Shown: positions 53,327-63,847 of the stretch, in pieces
Layout of the letters: the number at the start of each line of letters is the position of its first letter
Position numbering within the stretch: the first letter of the stretch is position 1
Source: Paenibacillus apiarius
Lineage (GTDB): Bacteria; Bacillota; Bacilli; Paenibacillales; Paenibacillaceae
Assembly: GCF_017052585.1 (NCBI RefSeq)
Contig: NZ_JAFFHZ010000001.1
Location: 4,154,001-4,218,000 of the forward strand
Direction of reading: 5' to 3'
Length of the DNA stretch: 64,000 nucleotides
Notes under the pieces: generated by a model
What the model was told of the DNA's origin: nothing
Database searches by the model: none
The model's input: only the letters and a program-made list of their open reading frames with translations
Translations under genes and position numbers: made by a program

Positions 53327-54790
53327 ACAGCATCCGATCAAGATTGCCGTACATTTGTATCGAACGATCCGCTATATGATCATCCCCTATACTCTCTTGC
53401 TATTCAGGGAGATCAAGGCCGGCACAGGTCAACAGCCTTATTGGGTATATGGGGTGGCTGTCATCATTGGTCTATCTATCTTGCTGTGGTCTATTATTTC
53501 CTGGTGGAAAGACACTTATCAGATCGGGGAGTCAGAGATCGTCATTCAAAGAGGAGTGCTTATCACTACCCAACGAACAATTCCGCTGGAGCGAATAACG
53601 AATATATCGATAGAACAGACTTGGACCGATCGACTAGTAGGTTCGGCGACTGCCGAATTGCACACTTCAGATTCGAACGAAGAGGCTGATGCCAGGTTCG
53701 TGTTAACGCAAGGCAACGCAGACATGCTCCTTGCCAGAATGAATCGACCCGTGTCGCGTGTCTTGAACCAAGCAAAGCCGAATTGGGTACTTCAACCTAA
53801 GGATCTTTTGATGAGGGCGATTAGTTCGAATTCATTCTGGCTGGGAGTTCCCTTGTGCCTCACTATCGTAACGTATGTATGGGATTGGGTTGAACCAAGC
53901 ACGGAAGAAGAAGTAAGCGTGGTCCGTTTTTTTCAAGATGAAAGATGGAAAGAATTATTGACGACGGAGCTTATACCCGTTCTGCTTGCGCTTCTTGGCA
54001 TTATTGCCTTGTGCGTATTAACGTCCTGGTTGTTGTCTCTGGTCATGATGCAAATTCGCTATCATAAATGGTCCGTTATCCGAGACAGTGCCTATATTCA
54101 TATCCAGTACGGATGGTATGAGAGGAAATCAACCTCCCTCCATACTGTGAAGATTCAGTCGATCCGGGTCAAGGAGCAGTTGTTCAGCCGTTATTTTGGT
54201 TATGTGTCCATCTGGATGGATTGCGTTGGGTATGCAGGGGAGAAGAAGGTGAAACTGCTGCTGCCCGCGATCCACAGGTCAGAGATGCATGCTGCATTGG
54301 AGATGCTGTTGCCCGAATTTACAATCGTGAACCCGCAGCGTCATTTACCAGCCGGAAAGGCGATGTATTTTGTGTGGCTTCCCGTCATTGCTGTAAACCT
54401 TGTCATATTAGTCTCCGCAATTTTGTCCCCGTGGGCATGGTTGACGCTCCCGTTTCGCGGCAGCGTTATATTGGCGGGGGAGCCGAAAATATTTCGGGAA
54501 CGCTATGGGAAGTTCATGGCAATCAATCTGTGATCGCGAAGCCGGGTCTTACGCGAACTACAGTCTATGTACAGCGCCAAGCGATCCAATCGATAACCTG
54601 TCGTCAAACCTGGATCCAATGCCTATTTGGCATTTTCCAGATTGAACTCTTGATAGATTCGCCATCGAAAGCGAAGGAATACGTATTTATCGGCGCATCC
54701 CAAGAGGATGTACAGCAGTTATTAAAATGGTATAAAAATACAGACAATTCCAAGTGCCCATACACTGTGAACAAGGAAGAGGTTATTTAG
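53310..54790 (+). pseudogene. ydbT: YdbT-like PH-domain membrane protein, frameshifted near 54455
   Basis: The frame from 53310 gives about 407 residues with two helix pairs and two bPH_2 domains (YQIGESEIVIQRGVLITTQRTIPLERITNIS; YAYIHIQYGWYERKSTSLHTVKIQSI-like), then stops at 54531. The missing third domain continues in the -1 frame from about 54452 (QRYIGGGAENISGTLWEV, TRTTVYVQRQAIQSITCRQTW) to 54790. Joined, the protein is about 490 residues, the normal YdbT length. A single base loss explains it. It may be a true inactivation or a sequencing error. Confidence 0.8.
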
Positions 54791-54837
54791 TCCGATTTTT
54801 TTGAAGGAGTAGGCAGGTAGACCTATAGATGGTGTCG

Positions 54838-54861
54838 AATATCCAATATTTATAGGATATT
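54838..54861. promoter_or_regulatory. Inverted repeat before the WYL regulator
   Basis: AATATCC-N10-GGATATT, 29 bp upstream of the WYL gene start. Position fits an autoregulatory operator. Confidence 0.4.
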
Positions 54862-54889
54862 ATGAGAGCATCTGGAGGAGAGTACAACG

Positions 54890-55846
54890 ATGTCGGATAG
54901 AATGATTCGGCTCATGAAAATGGTCATAGCCATACAGGCGAACCCTGGCATATCGGCGCAGGAACTGGCCGACAAATGTGAAGCTTCGGAGCGAACCATA
55001 TACCGGGATCTGCGAACACTAGATCTTGTCGTGCCTATAACGAATGATGGATACGGAACAGGATATCGCTTTATAGGCAACTTCGCGATGTAACCGCTTA
55101 ATTTTACAGAAGAAGAGGAGATGGTCTTCTCTGTCCTCCCTTCCATGTTGGATAAAAGCAAGCTTTCGCCTCTGTTCGACTCGGTTTACGACAAAGTCAT
55201 GGCGACGCATGTCAAGGAGAAGCAAAAACGCAGGGAAGCAATGGAGAACTTCACGAATCTAATTCAGGTGGGGACGCCTGCTTACAAGGCAGATGATGAT
55301 AGTCCAAATTACCTACTCCCTGTGATGGAAGCGATTATAGCCGAGAAGACACTCCGTGCAGTATACCATACCCAAAGCCGCAATACAGTTACAGAGCGCG
55401 AGATCGATCCGTACTGTCTTGTGCCTCGCGAGCAACGCTTCTACTTAATCGGGTATTGTCATCGGAAGCAGGACATTTTGATGTTCCGCATGAGCCGGTT
55501 TCATCGCGTCGAAATAACGACTAATAACTTCGACAAAGGCGACTTCGACATCCACCACTATATGAAGCATACTTGGTCGGTACATCGGGGCGAATCGCTT
55601 ATTACGTTCAAGGTCAAATTTCAGCCCGATGTGGCCAGATATATCAAGGAAGAGGAAATGTTCGTGCGCCCCAAAATGACGGACTTGCCCGATGGAAGCT
55701 TATTGTTCGAGGCGACAGTCAACCATGAGCAAGGCTTCCTGAATTGGCTCGCCCAGTATGGCCCGTCTGCCGAAATTCTGGAACCGCTATCAATAAGGAA
55801 GCAGTTCATCGAGCGGTTACAGCGTTGGATGGAGATGTATAACTAA
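54890..55846 (+). pseudogene. WYL-domain (YafY-type) transcriptional regulator with an in-frame stop
   Basis: The HTH_11 winged helix (MIRLMKMVIAIQANPGISAQ, then ERTIYRDLRTLDLV) runs to GNFAM, then TAA at 55091-55093, then PLNFTEEEEMVFSVLP in the same frame through the WYL domain (LRAVYHTQSRNTVTEREIDPYCL, FYLIGYCHRKQDILMFRM) to 55846. Apart from that codon, the reading is a complete 318-residue protein. A 241-codon frame restarts at ATG 55121, just after GAAGAAGAGGAG. WYL regulators often neighbour CRISPR-Cas genes and sense nucleic-acid ligands. It is either inactive, split in two, or read through. Confidence 0.82.
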
Positions 55847-55937
55847 TGCATCATCTGGAATATTTAAGTTCCCTGACATTTAGTTGTTACCTGTGCGCGG
55901 TACAGTAAATACGAGCGGTGTAGAAAGGAGTGCTGAA

Positions 55938-58418
55938 ATGCAATCAATTGCTCATATTCGGGTGAGTGATATGAAGGTGCAAACCGTGGAACGGCATTTG
56001 CTGGAAGTGAAGACGCTGGCGGAAGAGTACGGTAAGAAATTGAATATTCCTCATGTCACCGGGCTGGCGGGCATGCTGCATGATATGGGGAAATATACGG
56101 AGAAGTTCAGGACATACATATTGGCGGCTGTGAACGGAGCCGAGGATCGGCTGCGCCGGGGGGATGTTGATCATTCTACGGCCGGAGGACGGTTGCTTTA
56201 TGATCGTTTTCATGCGGATGCGAAAGCGCCTTATAAAACGATTTTGGCTGAGGTTGTAGGCAATGCGATTATTTCGCATCATTCCTATTTGCATGATTTT
56301 CTGGATCCGGATTTGGAATCTCCTTACTTGAGACGGGTTGCTTGCAAAAAGTTGGAGGAGTTTGATCAGAGCGTCGAAGCCTTTTTTACACATGTCATGA
56401 GCGAGCAGGATTTTCAACAATATGTGAAGCAGGCAGCCACTGAAGTAGAGCAATTTCTTGCCAGAGAACCTGCAAAAAGTATGGAACTGAAGCTGATGTT
56501 CCTGACCAAGTTCGTGTTCAGTGCCTTGATTGATGCCGACCGGACGAACACGCTCTGGTTTGAGATGGGAGAGCCGGACGAGCCGGAACAGAACGTGATG
56601 GCATTGTTTGAAGGTTACTATGACAAGTTGATGGCGCAACTTCGTTCTTTCGAAGAAAATAAAGACGCTGATACGCCAATTGCGCTGTTGCGCAGCGAAA
56701 TGTCCGAGCTATGCGAACGTTTTGCCGCGAAGCCGTCTTCTATTTATACTTTGTCGATTCCAACCGGTGGCGGCAAGACGCTGGCTAGCTTGAGATATGC
56801 TTTGAAGCATGCGTTAACCTTTGGCAAACAGCGGATTATCTATGTCGTCCCGTTTACGACAATTATTGAGCAGAATGCAGCCACGGTGCGCACAATATTG
56901 CAGGATGATGCGAATATTCTGGAGCATCATTCCAACGTCATAGAAGTGGAGGTGGAGGAAGACGACGAGGAGCAGGACGGGCTGGCGCTGACTGCGCGGC
57001 AAAAGGCGAACCTGGCTAAGGACAATTGGGATGCGCCGATTATTTTTACGACGATGGTGCAATTTCTGAACGTGTTTTTTGCCCACGGGAGCCGGAACAT
57101 ACGCAGGCTCCATAACTTGTGTGATGCAGTCATTATATTTGACGAAGTGCAGAAGGTGCCTACGCATTGCATTTCGCTGTTCAACCAGGCGCTGAACTTT
57201 TTGAAGGAGTATGGCGGCTCCAGTGTCGTGCTGTGCACGGCGACGCAGCCGGCGCTGCAGTTCGTGGAGCAGAAGCTTGACATCGGGACGGACGCAGAGA
57301 TGATACAGGATATTAATCGCGTAATCGATGCGTTTAAGCGCGTCGAGTTAATTGATCAAGCTACCGACAAGGCTTGGGGTACGGAAGACTTGGCAGACTT
57401 TGTCCGGGATACCGTTCAGGAAGCGGGAAATATGCTTGTTATCTTGAATACGAAATCAGTCGTCAAGGCGCTGTATGAACGATTGCAAGCGATACAGGAA
57501 CAACGTCAGTTCGGCTCGGATGGGAATATACATTTGTATCATTTAAGCACGTCGATGTGTCCCGCTCACCGGTTTGCGATTTTGGACAAGGTCAGGGTGC
57601 ATCTTCAGCAGAAGGAAAAAGTGATTTGCGTCAGCACACAGTTGATTGAAGCAGGCGTTGATGTCAGCTTCAATTGTGTCGTACGGTCCCTGGCCGGATT
57701 GGATTCGATTGCGCAGGCGGCGGGACGGTGCAACCGGCATGGGAAGGATGAGATGCGGAATGTCTACATTATCGATCATGCGGAAGAGAATCTGAAGCAC
57801 TTGAAAGAGATTCAAGTAGGGAAGGAACTGACGCGCGCGATGCTCGTCGATAGAAAGCGCGATCCGGCAGTTCATGGCGGCCACCTGCTGTCGCGGCAGG
57901 CGATGGAATTTTATTTCCAGAAGTTCTATATGAGGCTGGAAGCGGATTTGAATAATTTTGTGCCTAAGCTGCGCAAAAATATGACGGACTTGCTATATGC
58001 TGGACGGTATGAAACGGACAGCTATTTCCAGGCCTATCACAAGAAGAAGGAAGAGGAGAAGGCGAAGGACACATGGCTGCCGCTAGGTCTCGCTAATAGC
58101 TATGGCACCGCCGCGAAATATTTTCATGTTATTGACGATTATACCCGCGCTGTTATTGTTCCCTATGGAGGAGGCACAGAAGTGATTGCCGACCTGAACG
58201 GAAGCGGCACGATCGATGATTTGACGCGTCTGCTGAAGCGGGCACAGCAGTTCACGGTCAATTTGTATGAACACGAACTGCATCAGTTGGATCGCAGCGG
58301 CGGATTGGAGAGCCGTCTGGACGGAAAGGTGCTCGTGTTGAAGGATGGGGCTTACAGCGAGCATTTTGGAGTTGATCTGAACAGCGACAGCGCTATGGGA
58401 TTTTTGGGTTGTTTCTAG
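55938..58418 (+). CDS. cas3: CRISPR-associated helicase-nuclease Cas3 (type I-C)
   Basis: 826 residues from ATG 55938, which has AAAGGAG 8 bp upstream; a TTG 54 bp earlier is less likely. The N-terminal HD nuclease (about 1-210) shows GLAGMLHDMGKYTEKFR and HSTAGGRLL, with HH later (ISHHSYLHDF). The helicase shows Walker A SIPTGGGKTLASL, Walker B IIFDEVQKVP (DEVQ), CTATQPAL (motif III) and the C-terminal VSTQLIEAGVDVSF and QAAGRCNRHG. It unwinds and cuts the DNA target recognised by Cascade. First gene of the cas operon. Confidence 0.97.
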   Translation: MQSIAHIRVSDMKVQTVERHLLEVKTLAEEYGKKLNIPHVTGLAGMLHDMGKYTEKFRTYILAAVNGAEDRLRRGDVDHSTAGGRLLYDRFHADAKAPYKTILAEVVGNAIISHHSYLHDFLDPDLESPYLRRVACKKLEEFDQSVEAFFTHVMSEQDFQQYVKQAATEVEQFLAREPAKSMELKLMFLTKFVFSALIDADRTNTLWFEMGEPDEPEQNVMALFEGYYDKLMAQLRSFEENKDADTPIALLRSEMSELCERFAAKPSSIYTLSIPTGGGKTLASLRYALKHALTFGKQRIIYVVPFTTIIEQNAATVRTILQDDANILEHHSNVIEVEVEEDDEEQDGLALTARQKANLAKDNWDAPIIFTTMVQFLNVFFAHGSRNIRRLHNLCDAVIIFDEVQKVPTHCISLFNQALNFLKEYGGSSVVLCTATQPALQFVEQKLDIGTDAEMIQDINRVIDAFKRVELIDQATDKAWGTEDLADFVRDTVQEAGNMLVILNTKSVVKALYERLQAIQEQRQFGSDGNIHLYHLSTSMCPAHRFAILDKVRVHLQQKEKVICVSTQLIEAGVDVSFNCVVRSLAGLDSIAQAAGRCNRHGKDEMRNVYIIDHAEENLKHLKEIQVGKELTRAMLVDRKRDPAVHGGHLLSRQAMEFYFQKFYMRLEADLNNFVPKLRKNMTDLLYAGRYETDSYFQAYHKKKEEEKAKDTWLPLGLANSYGTAAKYFHVIDDYTRAVIVPYGGGTEVIADLNGSGTIDDLTRLLKRAQQFTVNLYEHELHQLDRSGGLESRLDGKVLVLKDGAYSEHFGVDLNSDSAMGFLGCF

Positions 58419-58424
58419 AGGAGT

Positions 58425-58451
58425 GAAGCCTATCTTTTAGCGATAGGCTTC
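58425..58451 (+). terminator. Strong hairpin between cas3 and cas5c
   Basis: GAAGCCTATC-TTTTAGC-GATAGGCTTC: 10-bp perfect stem 6 bp after the cas3 stop, followed by TAATAAAAT rather than a T run. It may terminate partly or protect the 3' end of cas3 mRNA; the cas5c start is 216 bp further. Confidence 0.6.
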
Positions 58452-58666
58452 TAATAAAATACTATATTTTTCAATCCGCGCTATTCCAGCGACAACTTAA
58501 GCCATTATAGCACAATTAAGGTATATGATGATGCGTAGATTTTTTGGTTTTACCCTCAGGTCTGAAACAAAATGTTCATATAATATTTTATTAGATAAGA
58601 TTGTTATTTCTTGTTGGAGAAGATAGAATGAAGTTGTAGGGAAATTGTGGAAAGGGGGCGACGCGT

Positions 58667-59389
58667 TTGATTCGGAACAGCATTGAGTTCGAGGTGTTCG
58701 GGAATTATGCGCTGTTTACAGACCCGTTAACGAAGCTGGGCGGGGAAAAGATGTCTTATCCTGTCCCAACCTATCAAGCGTTAAAGGGAATCGTCGAATC
58801 GATCTACTGGAAACCGACGATATTGTTTGTTGTGGATGCCGTTCGCGTTATGAATCCGATTCGGATGGAGTCCAAAGGGGTTCGCCCGCTTGACTATGGC
58901 GGCGGCAATACGCTTGCATACTACTCCTATTTGAAAGATGTTCGTTACCAATGCCGGGCTCATTTCGTGTTCAACCCGAATCGGCCGGATTTGGAGTATG
59001 ATCGCGACGAAAATAAGCACCACAATATTTTGAAGCGCGCGTTGCGGGCGGGAGGACGCCGGGACATTTTCCTGGGAGCAAGAGAATGTCAAGGTTACGT
59101 AGAACCATGTAACTTTAACACAGGAGAGGGCTTCTATGACAATTATGGCGAACTTCATCTCGGAACGATGGTGCACGGCATTAATTATCGCGACGAGACA
59201 GGAAGGCAGCAGATGGAGACGAGGTTATGGAACCCGGTCATGAAGGATGGCATCATTGAGTTTATCACGCCGGAACAATGTAAGCTTGTTCGCCCTGTGG
59301 CGCAGATGGAACCAAAACGATTCGCGACCGGGGAGATCGAGTCGGTTGAGGAACTGGAGGTCCGGCTGGAAGCGGAGGGAAGCCGATGA
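58667..59389 (+). CDS. cas5c: Cas5c (Cas5d), crRNA-processing Cascade subunit
   Basis: 240 residues. TTG start at 58667 with AAAGGGGG upstream. Motifs fit the I-C Cas5: [37 protein letters not shown] near the N-terminus (family block, about 3-40), [16 protein letters not shown] and [15 protein letters not shown]. In type I-C this protein replaces Cas6 and cuts the repeat RNA, then stays on the crRNA 5' handle. No separate cas6 is present, as expected. Confidence 0.95.
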   Translation: MIRNSIEFEVFGNYALFTDPLTKLGGEKMSYPVPTYQALKGIVESIYWKPTILFVVDAVRVMNPIRMESKGVRPLDYGGGNTLAYYSYLKDVRYQCRAHFVFNPNRPDLEYDRDENKHHNILKRALRAGGRRDIFLGARECQGYVEPCNFNTGEGFYDNYGELHLGTMVHGINYRDETGRQQMETRLWNPVMKDGIIEFITPEQCKLVRPVAQMEPKRFATGEIESVEELEVRLEAEGSR

Positions 59390-61305
59390 GTTGGTTGCAG
59401 CAATTATATGAGACGTATGAGTCGAACCTGGATCGGGTCGGGGTTGTCGAGAAGAGGCATAACGGGCAGGAATTTACGCTGCTTCCGATTTCTCATACGA
59501 CACAGACGGCACATATTGAAGTTCGTGTTACGGAAGACGGGGAATTCCATTCAGCCATCGTCGTTGACAAGAGCGATGCCAGTACTTTGATTCCTTGCAC
59601 AGAGGACTCCTCCAGCCGTTCGGGGACTGCCGTATTTCCTTATCCGCTGCATGATAAGTTAAGCTATGTGGCTGGAGACTACATTGACTATGGCGGACAA
59701 GCCAAGAAAGCGGATCAGTTCAAAGCCTATATCGAAAAGTTGGAAGAATGGGCTTTATCGCCATTTCGCCATCCTCATGTCGCCAGTATCTTTAAGTACC
59801 TGAATAAAAAAAGGCTCGTTCGCGATCTGGTTGAAAAAGAGAACCTGTTGTCCCTAGATGGGAACGGTTGTCTGCTTGGCAAATGGGATAAAAAATACGG
59901 TGACGAGAAACCACCGCTGTTTGGCGTGCTCAATGGCGAACAAGAAAGCGCATTCATTCGGTTTACGGTCTACTCCCCGGTTCGGCCGCTTAAGGAAGTG
60001 TGGAAAGATCCGGAGGTCTATGATTCGTTCATCCGCTACTATAACAGTAAGCTGGGCAATAACAAACTGTGTTATGTGACGGGGCAATTGGTGCCAGGTA
60101 CGGACAAGCATGCGAACAAAATACGAAATCCGGCAGACAAAGCGAAGTTGATCTCGGCCAGCGATACAAGCGGCTTTACGTTCCGCGGCCGGTTCAGCAG
60201 CAGCCAGGAAGCGGCGGGCATTAGCTATGAGGTATCGCAAAAAGCCCATAATGCGCTGAAATGGCTGATTAACCGCCAAGGGAAAATCATTGATGGGCGC
60301 GTATTTCTCATTTGGTCGAACGATGCGGTAGACGTGCCGGCTCCCGGAGAAGATACCTTCGCTCTCTTTCCGGAACAATCCGCTGCGCACAAAAGGGAGT
60401 CTTTCACGAACGAAGGGCTGGCGCGAGACATTGTCAGTGCTTTGGCTGGATATGGAACGGAACAGAAGCTTTCGCTTACGAATCCCGCTGTAAATCTGCT
60501 TATCCTTGATTCTGCCACGACCGGGCGTATGGCTGTGCTATATTATCGCAATCTGGACAAGAAGCATTACTTTGAAAAGCTGGTGGAATGGCATTCCACT
60601 TGTGTATGGCTGCACCGTTACCGCAAAGATGAGCAAGGCGACTATGTTCAATTTTTCGGCACACCGGCGACGAAAGATATTGCCTATGCCGCTTATGGAT
60701 CTACGGCAAGTGATAAAGTCGTGAAAGGGCTGATGGAACGCATGCTGCCGTGCATGTTAGACGGCGTCAAAATTCCGGCCGATATTGTTAGCAGCGTCGT
60801 TCGCCGCGCATCCAACCCGGTAGCGATGGAAAAATGGGAATGGGAGAAGACGCTTAGCATCGCATGCGCTTTAGTAAATAAGTTCTACCAGAAGGAGGGG
60901 TATAAGGTGGCGTTGGATAAAGAAAATGATGACCGCAGCTATTTGTTTGGAAGATTGTTGGCAGTGGCCGATATTTTGGAGCGGCGTGCACTAGGTTCGG
61001 AAGAAACGCGCGCAACGAACGCGATTCGCTATATGAACTCGTTCGCGCAACATCCGGAGCGGACGTGGAGGGTGATTCAAGCGGGGTTGCACCCGTATCA
61101 GGCGCGCTTGGGCGCGAAATGTACTGATCTGACGAAATTGATGGATGAGATTCTATCCAAATTTAAATATGAAGACTTTAATGACAAGCCATTATCCGGA
61201 AAGTTTTTGCTGGGACTCTCCAGCCAAAGACATGACTTTTTCCAAGGGAAGAAGAAAGAAGAAAATCAAACCAAACAATCCAACGAAGGAGTGAACGAAC
61301 AATGA
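59386..61305 (+). CDS. cas8c: Cas8c (Csd1), large subunit of the I-C Cascade
   Basis: 639 residues. The ATG overlaps the cas5c stop (ATGA). Csd1-type sequence: N-terminal [20 protein letters not shown], a middle [34 protein letters not shown] and a C-terminal [13 protein letters not shown] with [21 protein letters not shown]. It recognises the PAM and anchors the effector. Internal initiation giving a separate small Cas11 subunit from the 3' part of cas8c is known in I-C systems; a candidate internal start is the AAGGAGGGG… GTG near 60893-60908. Confidence 0.96.
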   Translation: MSWLQQLYETYESNLDRVGVVEKRHNGQEFTLLPISHTTQTAHIEVRVTEDGEFHSAIVVDKSDASTLIPCTEDSSSRSGTAVFPYPLHDKLSYVAGDYIDYGGQAKKADQFKAYIEKLEEWALSPFRHPHVASIFKYLNKKRLVRDLVEKENLLSLDGNGCLLGKWDKKYGDEKPPLFGVLNGEQESAFIRFTVYSPVRPLKEVWKDPEVYDSFIRYYNSKLGNNKLCYVTGQLVPGTDKHANKIRNPADKAKLISASDTSGFTFRGRFSSSQEAAGISYEVSQKAHNALKWLINRQGKIIDGRVFLIWSNDAVDVPAPGEDTFALFPEQSAAHKRESFTNEGLARDIVSALAGYGTEQKLSLTNPAVNLLILDSATTGRMAVLYYRNLDKKHYFEKLVEWHSTCVWLHRYRKDEQGDYVQFFGTPATKDIAYAAYGSTASDKVVKGLMERMLPCMLDGVKIPADIVSSVVRRASNPVAMEKWEWEKTLSIACALVNKFYQKEGYKVALDKENDDRSYLFGRLLAVADILERRALGSEETRATNAIRYMNSFAQHPERTWRVIQAGLHPYQARLGAKCTDLTKLMDEILSKFKYEDFNDKPLSGKFLLGLSSQRHDFFQGKKKEENQTKQSNEGVNEQ

Positions 61306-62165
61306 CAATTCTCGATCATAAAATTGATTTTGCTGTTGTATTTTCTGTGACCAAAGCCAATCCGAACGGCGATCCGTTAAACGGCAACCGCCCGCGTCAA
61401 AACTATGACGGGCACGGCGAAGTATCGGATGTGGCGCTAAAGCGGAAAATTAGAAACCGGCTGCAAGATATCGGTGAGTCTATTTTTGTCCAATCTAATG
61501 ATAGAAGCGATGATCAACTCAAAAGCTTGCGCGAGCGCGCAGAAGGAAACGAGGCACTGGCGAAAATATTAAAACAAAAAGACGGTTCCGGCGAAGAGTT
61601 TGCGAAAATCGCTTGCGAGCAGTGGATCGATGTCCGCAGCTTCGGCCAGGTATTTGCCTTCAAGGGCAGTGGAGATAAAGGGGTCTCTGTTGGTGTGCGC
61701 GGTCCGGTGTCGATACATACGGCAACGAGCGTTGATCCGATTGATATTACGAGTATGCAAATTACAAAGAGCGTCAACTCGGAGCCAGGCAAGGAGAGAG
61801 GGTCGGATACGATGGGGATGAAGCACCGCGTAGACTTCGGCGTGTACGTATTTTACGGCAGCATCAATACGCAGTTGGCGGAAAAGACAGGCTTCACTAC
61901 GGAAGATGCGGAGAAAATCAAGCAGACGCTTGTTACACTGTTCGAAAATGATGCTTCTTCTGCCAGACCGGAAGGAAGTATGGAAGTGCACAAAGTGTAT
62001 TGGTGGGAGCACAGCTCCAAGTTGGGTCAATATTCATCTGCGAAAGTGCACCGCTCATTGCATGTTAGCAAAAATAAGGAAGAAGCGAAATCGTTCCAAG
62101 AAGATTATGATATTGCGTTGGACGAGTTGGAAGGCTTGAAGGTAGAGATCATCGATGGCCTATAA
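61302..62165 (+). CDS. cas7c: Cas7c (Csd2), Cascade backbone subunit
   Basis: 287 residues with the Csd2 opening HKIDFAVVFSVTKANPNGDPLNGNRPR, GHGEVSDVALKRKIRN, and RSFGQVFAFKGSG…VRGPVSIHTATSVDPI. It forms the multi-copy filament along the crRNA. ATGA overlap with cas8c and an 11-bp overlap with cas4, so the genes are translationally coupled. GAAGGAGTGAACGAACA precedes the start. Confidence 0.97.
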   Translation: MTILDHKIDFAVVFSVTKANPNGDPLNGNRPRQNYDGHGEVSDVALKRKIRNRLQDIGESIFVQSNDRSDDQLKSLRERAEGNEALAKILKQKDGSGEEFAKIACEQWIDVRSFGQVFAFKGSGDKGVSVGVRGPVSIHTATSVDPIDITSMQITKSVNSEPGKERGSDTMGMKHRVDFGVYVFYGSINTQLAEKTGFTTEDAEKIKQTLVTLFENDASSARPEGSMEVHKVYWWEHSSKLGQYSSAKVHRSLHVSKNKEEAKSFQEDYDIALDELEGLKVEIIDGL

Positions 62166-62832
62166 TGATGAGGCTGAGGATAGCTATTTAATGCTATCGG
62201 GCATCCAGCATTTTCAATTCTGCAAGCGGCAATGGGCGTTGATTCACATAGAACAGCAATGGGAAGAAAATGTGAAGACGATCGAAGGGCAACATCTTCA
62301 TCGCAATGCAGATCAACCGTTCACGAGGGAAAAACGCGGCGACAAGCTTGTCGTTCGCGCTATGTCTGTCAAGTCGCATGAATTGAAATTGGCAGGTATC
62401 TGCGATGTGGTCGAGTTCGTACAAGACAGCTGCGGAGTAGAGATTCGTGGGGCTGAAGGCAAATATATCGCTTATCCTGTTGAGTACAAGCGCGGCAAGC
62501 CGAAGACGGATGAATCAGATGTATTGCAACTGGCTGCGCAAGCGCTCTGTCTGGAAGAGATGCTGTTGTGCGATGTACAGACCGGATATATTTTTTATCA
62601 AGAGTTGAAGCATCGAATTGAAGTTCCGCTTACGGATGATGTGAAGCAGAGGGTCAGAGTTGTCGCAGCGGAGATGCATGATTATTACAAGCGCAACCAT
62701 ACACCCAAAGTAAAAGGCGGGCCATATTGCAAAAACTGCTCGCTGCAATCCATCTGTCTCCCAGCTCTGATGAATAAACGGACGGTAAAAAGTTATATTG
62801 AGGGGAAGATCAGGGATGAAGCGTCTTCTTAA
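62155..62832 (+). CDS. cas4: Cas4 nuclease (spacer selection and trimming)
   Basis: 225 residues with the RecB-like nuclease elements YLMLSGIQHFQFCKRQWALIH, VEYKRGKPKTDESD and QLAAQALCLEEM. Cysteines for a 4Fe-4S cluster are FC (about 24) and C-x2-C-x5-C (YCKNCSLQSIC, about 190-200). It trims and orients prespacers by PAM during adaptation with Cas1-Cas2. Overlaps cas7c by 11 bp and cas1 by 17 bp. Confidence 0.96.
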   Translation: MAYNDEAEDSYLMLSGIQHFQFCKRQWALIHIEQQWEENVKTIEGQHLHRNADQPFTREKRGDKLVVRAMSVKSHELKLAGICDVVEFVQDSCGVEIRGAEGKYIAYPVEYKRGKPKTDESDVLQLAAQALCLEEMLLCDVQTGYIFYQELKHRIEVPLTDDVKQRVRVVAAEMHDYYKRNHTPKVKGGPYCKNCSLQSICLPALMNKRTVKSYIEGKIRDEASS

Positions 62833-63847
62833 CACGTTATATGTAAACCAGCCGGACGTTTATATGGCATTGGACGGGGACAATATTGTGCTGCTGAAGG
62901 GAGAAGAGAAGCTGGGCCGTCTTCCGTTGCACAATCTGGAAGCTATCGTCGCTTTTGGTTATACAGGAGCAAGTCCTGCGTTGATGGGGTATTGTGCGGA
63001 TCGGAATATAGCGATCACCTTTATGACGATGAGTGGGCGGTTTTTGGCGCGTGTCATTGGACAGAGCAAAGGGAACGTTGTTCTGCGAAAAAAACAATAT
63101 CTTGTCTCCGAGAATGAGACTTCGTCAGCCCAAATTGCACGCAACTTTATAGTGGCCAAAATTTTCAATCATAAATGGATGATTGAACGAATGACGAGAG
63201 ACTACCCGCTAAGGATAGATGTCGCTCAGTTCAAGGAGATTTCCGGGCAGTTATCATCCCTTATGCTGGAAGTGAGAGAGTGTGAGGAGCTGGAGCGGTT
63301 AAGAGGCTTGGAAGGACAGGCTGCGGTCAGTTACAATAAGGCGTTGGGTCAAATGATTCTGCAGCAGACAGACGATTTTTATTTTCGTTCCCGTTCGCGC
63401 AGACCACCGCTGGATAATGTGAATGCGATGCTGTCCCTTGCATATACGTTATTAGCGAATGATATGGCAGCAGCCCTGGAAGCGGTTGGTCTGGATGCAT
63501 ATGTTGGGTTCCTGCATCGGGATCGTCCGGGACGGGCTTCACTGGCGTTGGATGTTATGGAAGAATTGCGGGGAATCTATGCAGATAAATTTGTTCTAAC
63601 TATGATCAATAAGAAAATCGTGAACAAAGATGATTTTTATAAAAAGGAAAATGGCGCTGTTCTTATGACAGATGAGGCCAGAAAGAAATTTTTGACGGCA
63701 TGGCAAAATAAAAAACAAGAGAAAATCATGCATCCGTATTTAGGCGAGAAAATAAGCTGGGGCTTAGTGCCACATGCCCAAGCATTGTTGCTGGCGCGTT
63801 ATTTGCGCAATGATCTGGATGAATACCCTCCATTTCTATGGAAGTAG
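62816..63847 (+). CDS. cas1: Cas1 integrase
   Basis: 343 residues from ATG 62816 (GAGGGG upstream within cas4); a frame-open TTG 18 bp earlier is rejected. The start is MKRLLNTLYVNQPDVYMALD, with NLEAIVAFGYTGASPALM, the N-glutamate region DNVNAMLSLAYTLLANDMAAALEAVGLDAYVGFLHRDRPGRASLALDVMEEL (positions of catalytic E, H and D about 195-255, shown only as the family core). It inserts new spacers with Cas2. Confidence 0.97.
   Translation: MKRLLNTLYVNQPDVYMALDGDNIVLLKGEEKLGRLPLHNLEAIVAFGYTGASPALMGYCADRNIAITFMTMSGRFLARVIGQSKGNVVLRKKQYLVSENETSSAQIARNFIVAKIFNHKWMIERMTRDYPLRIDVAQFKEISGQLSSLMLEVRECEELERLRGLEGQAAVSYNKALGQMILQQTDDFYFRSRSRRPPLDNVNAMLSLAYTLLANDMAAALEAVGLDAYVGFLHRDRPGRASLALDVMEELRGIYADKFVLTMINKKIVNKDDFYKKENGAVLMTDEARKKFLTAWQNKKQEKIMHPYLGEKISWGLVPHAQALLLARYLRNDLDEYPPFLWK

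Noticed and set aside
54221..54790. Separate 189-codon gene downstream of ydbT
   Set aside because: Its first two thirds overlap ydbT out of frame without homology; only the tail matches the missing third PH domain, so it is the frameshifted end of ydbT.
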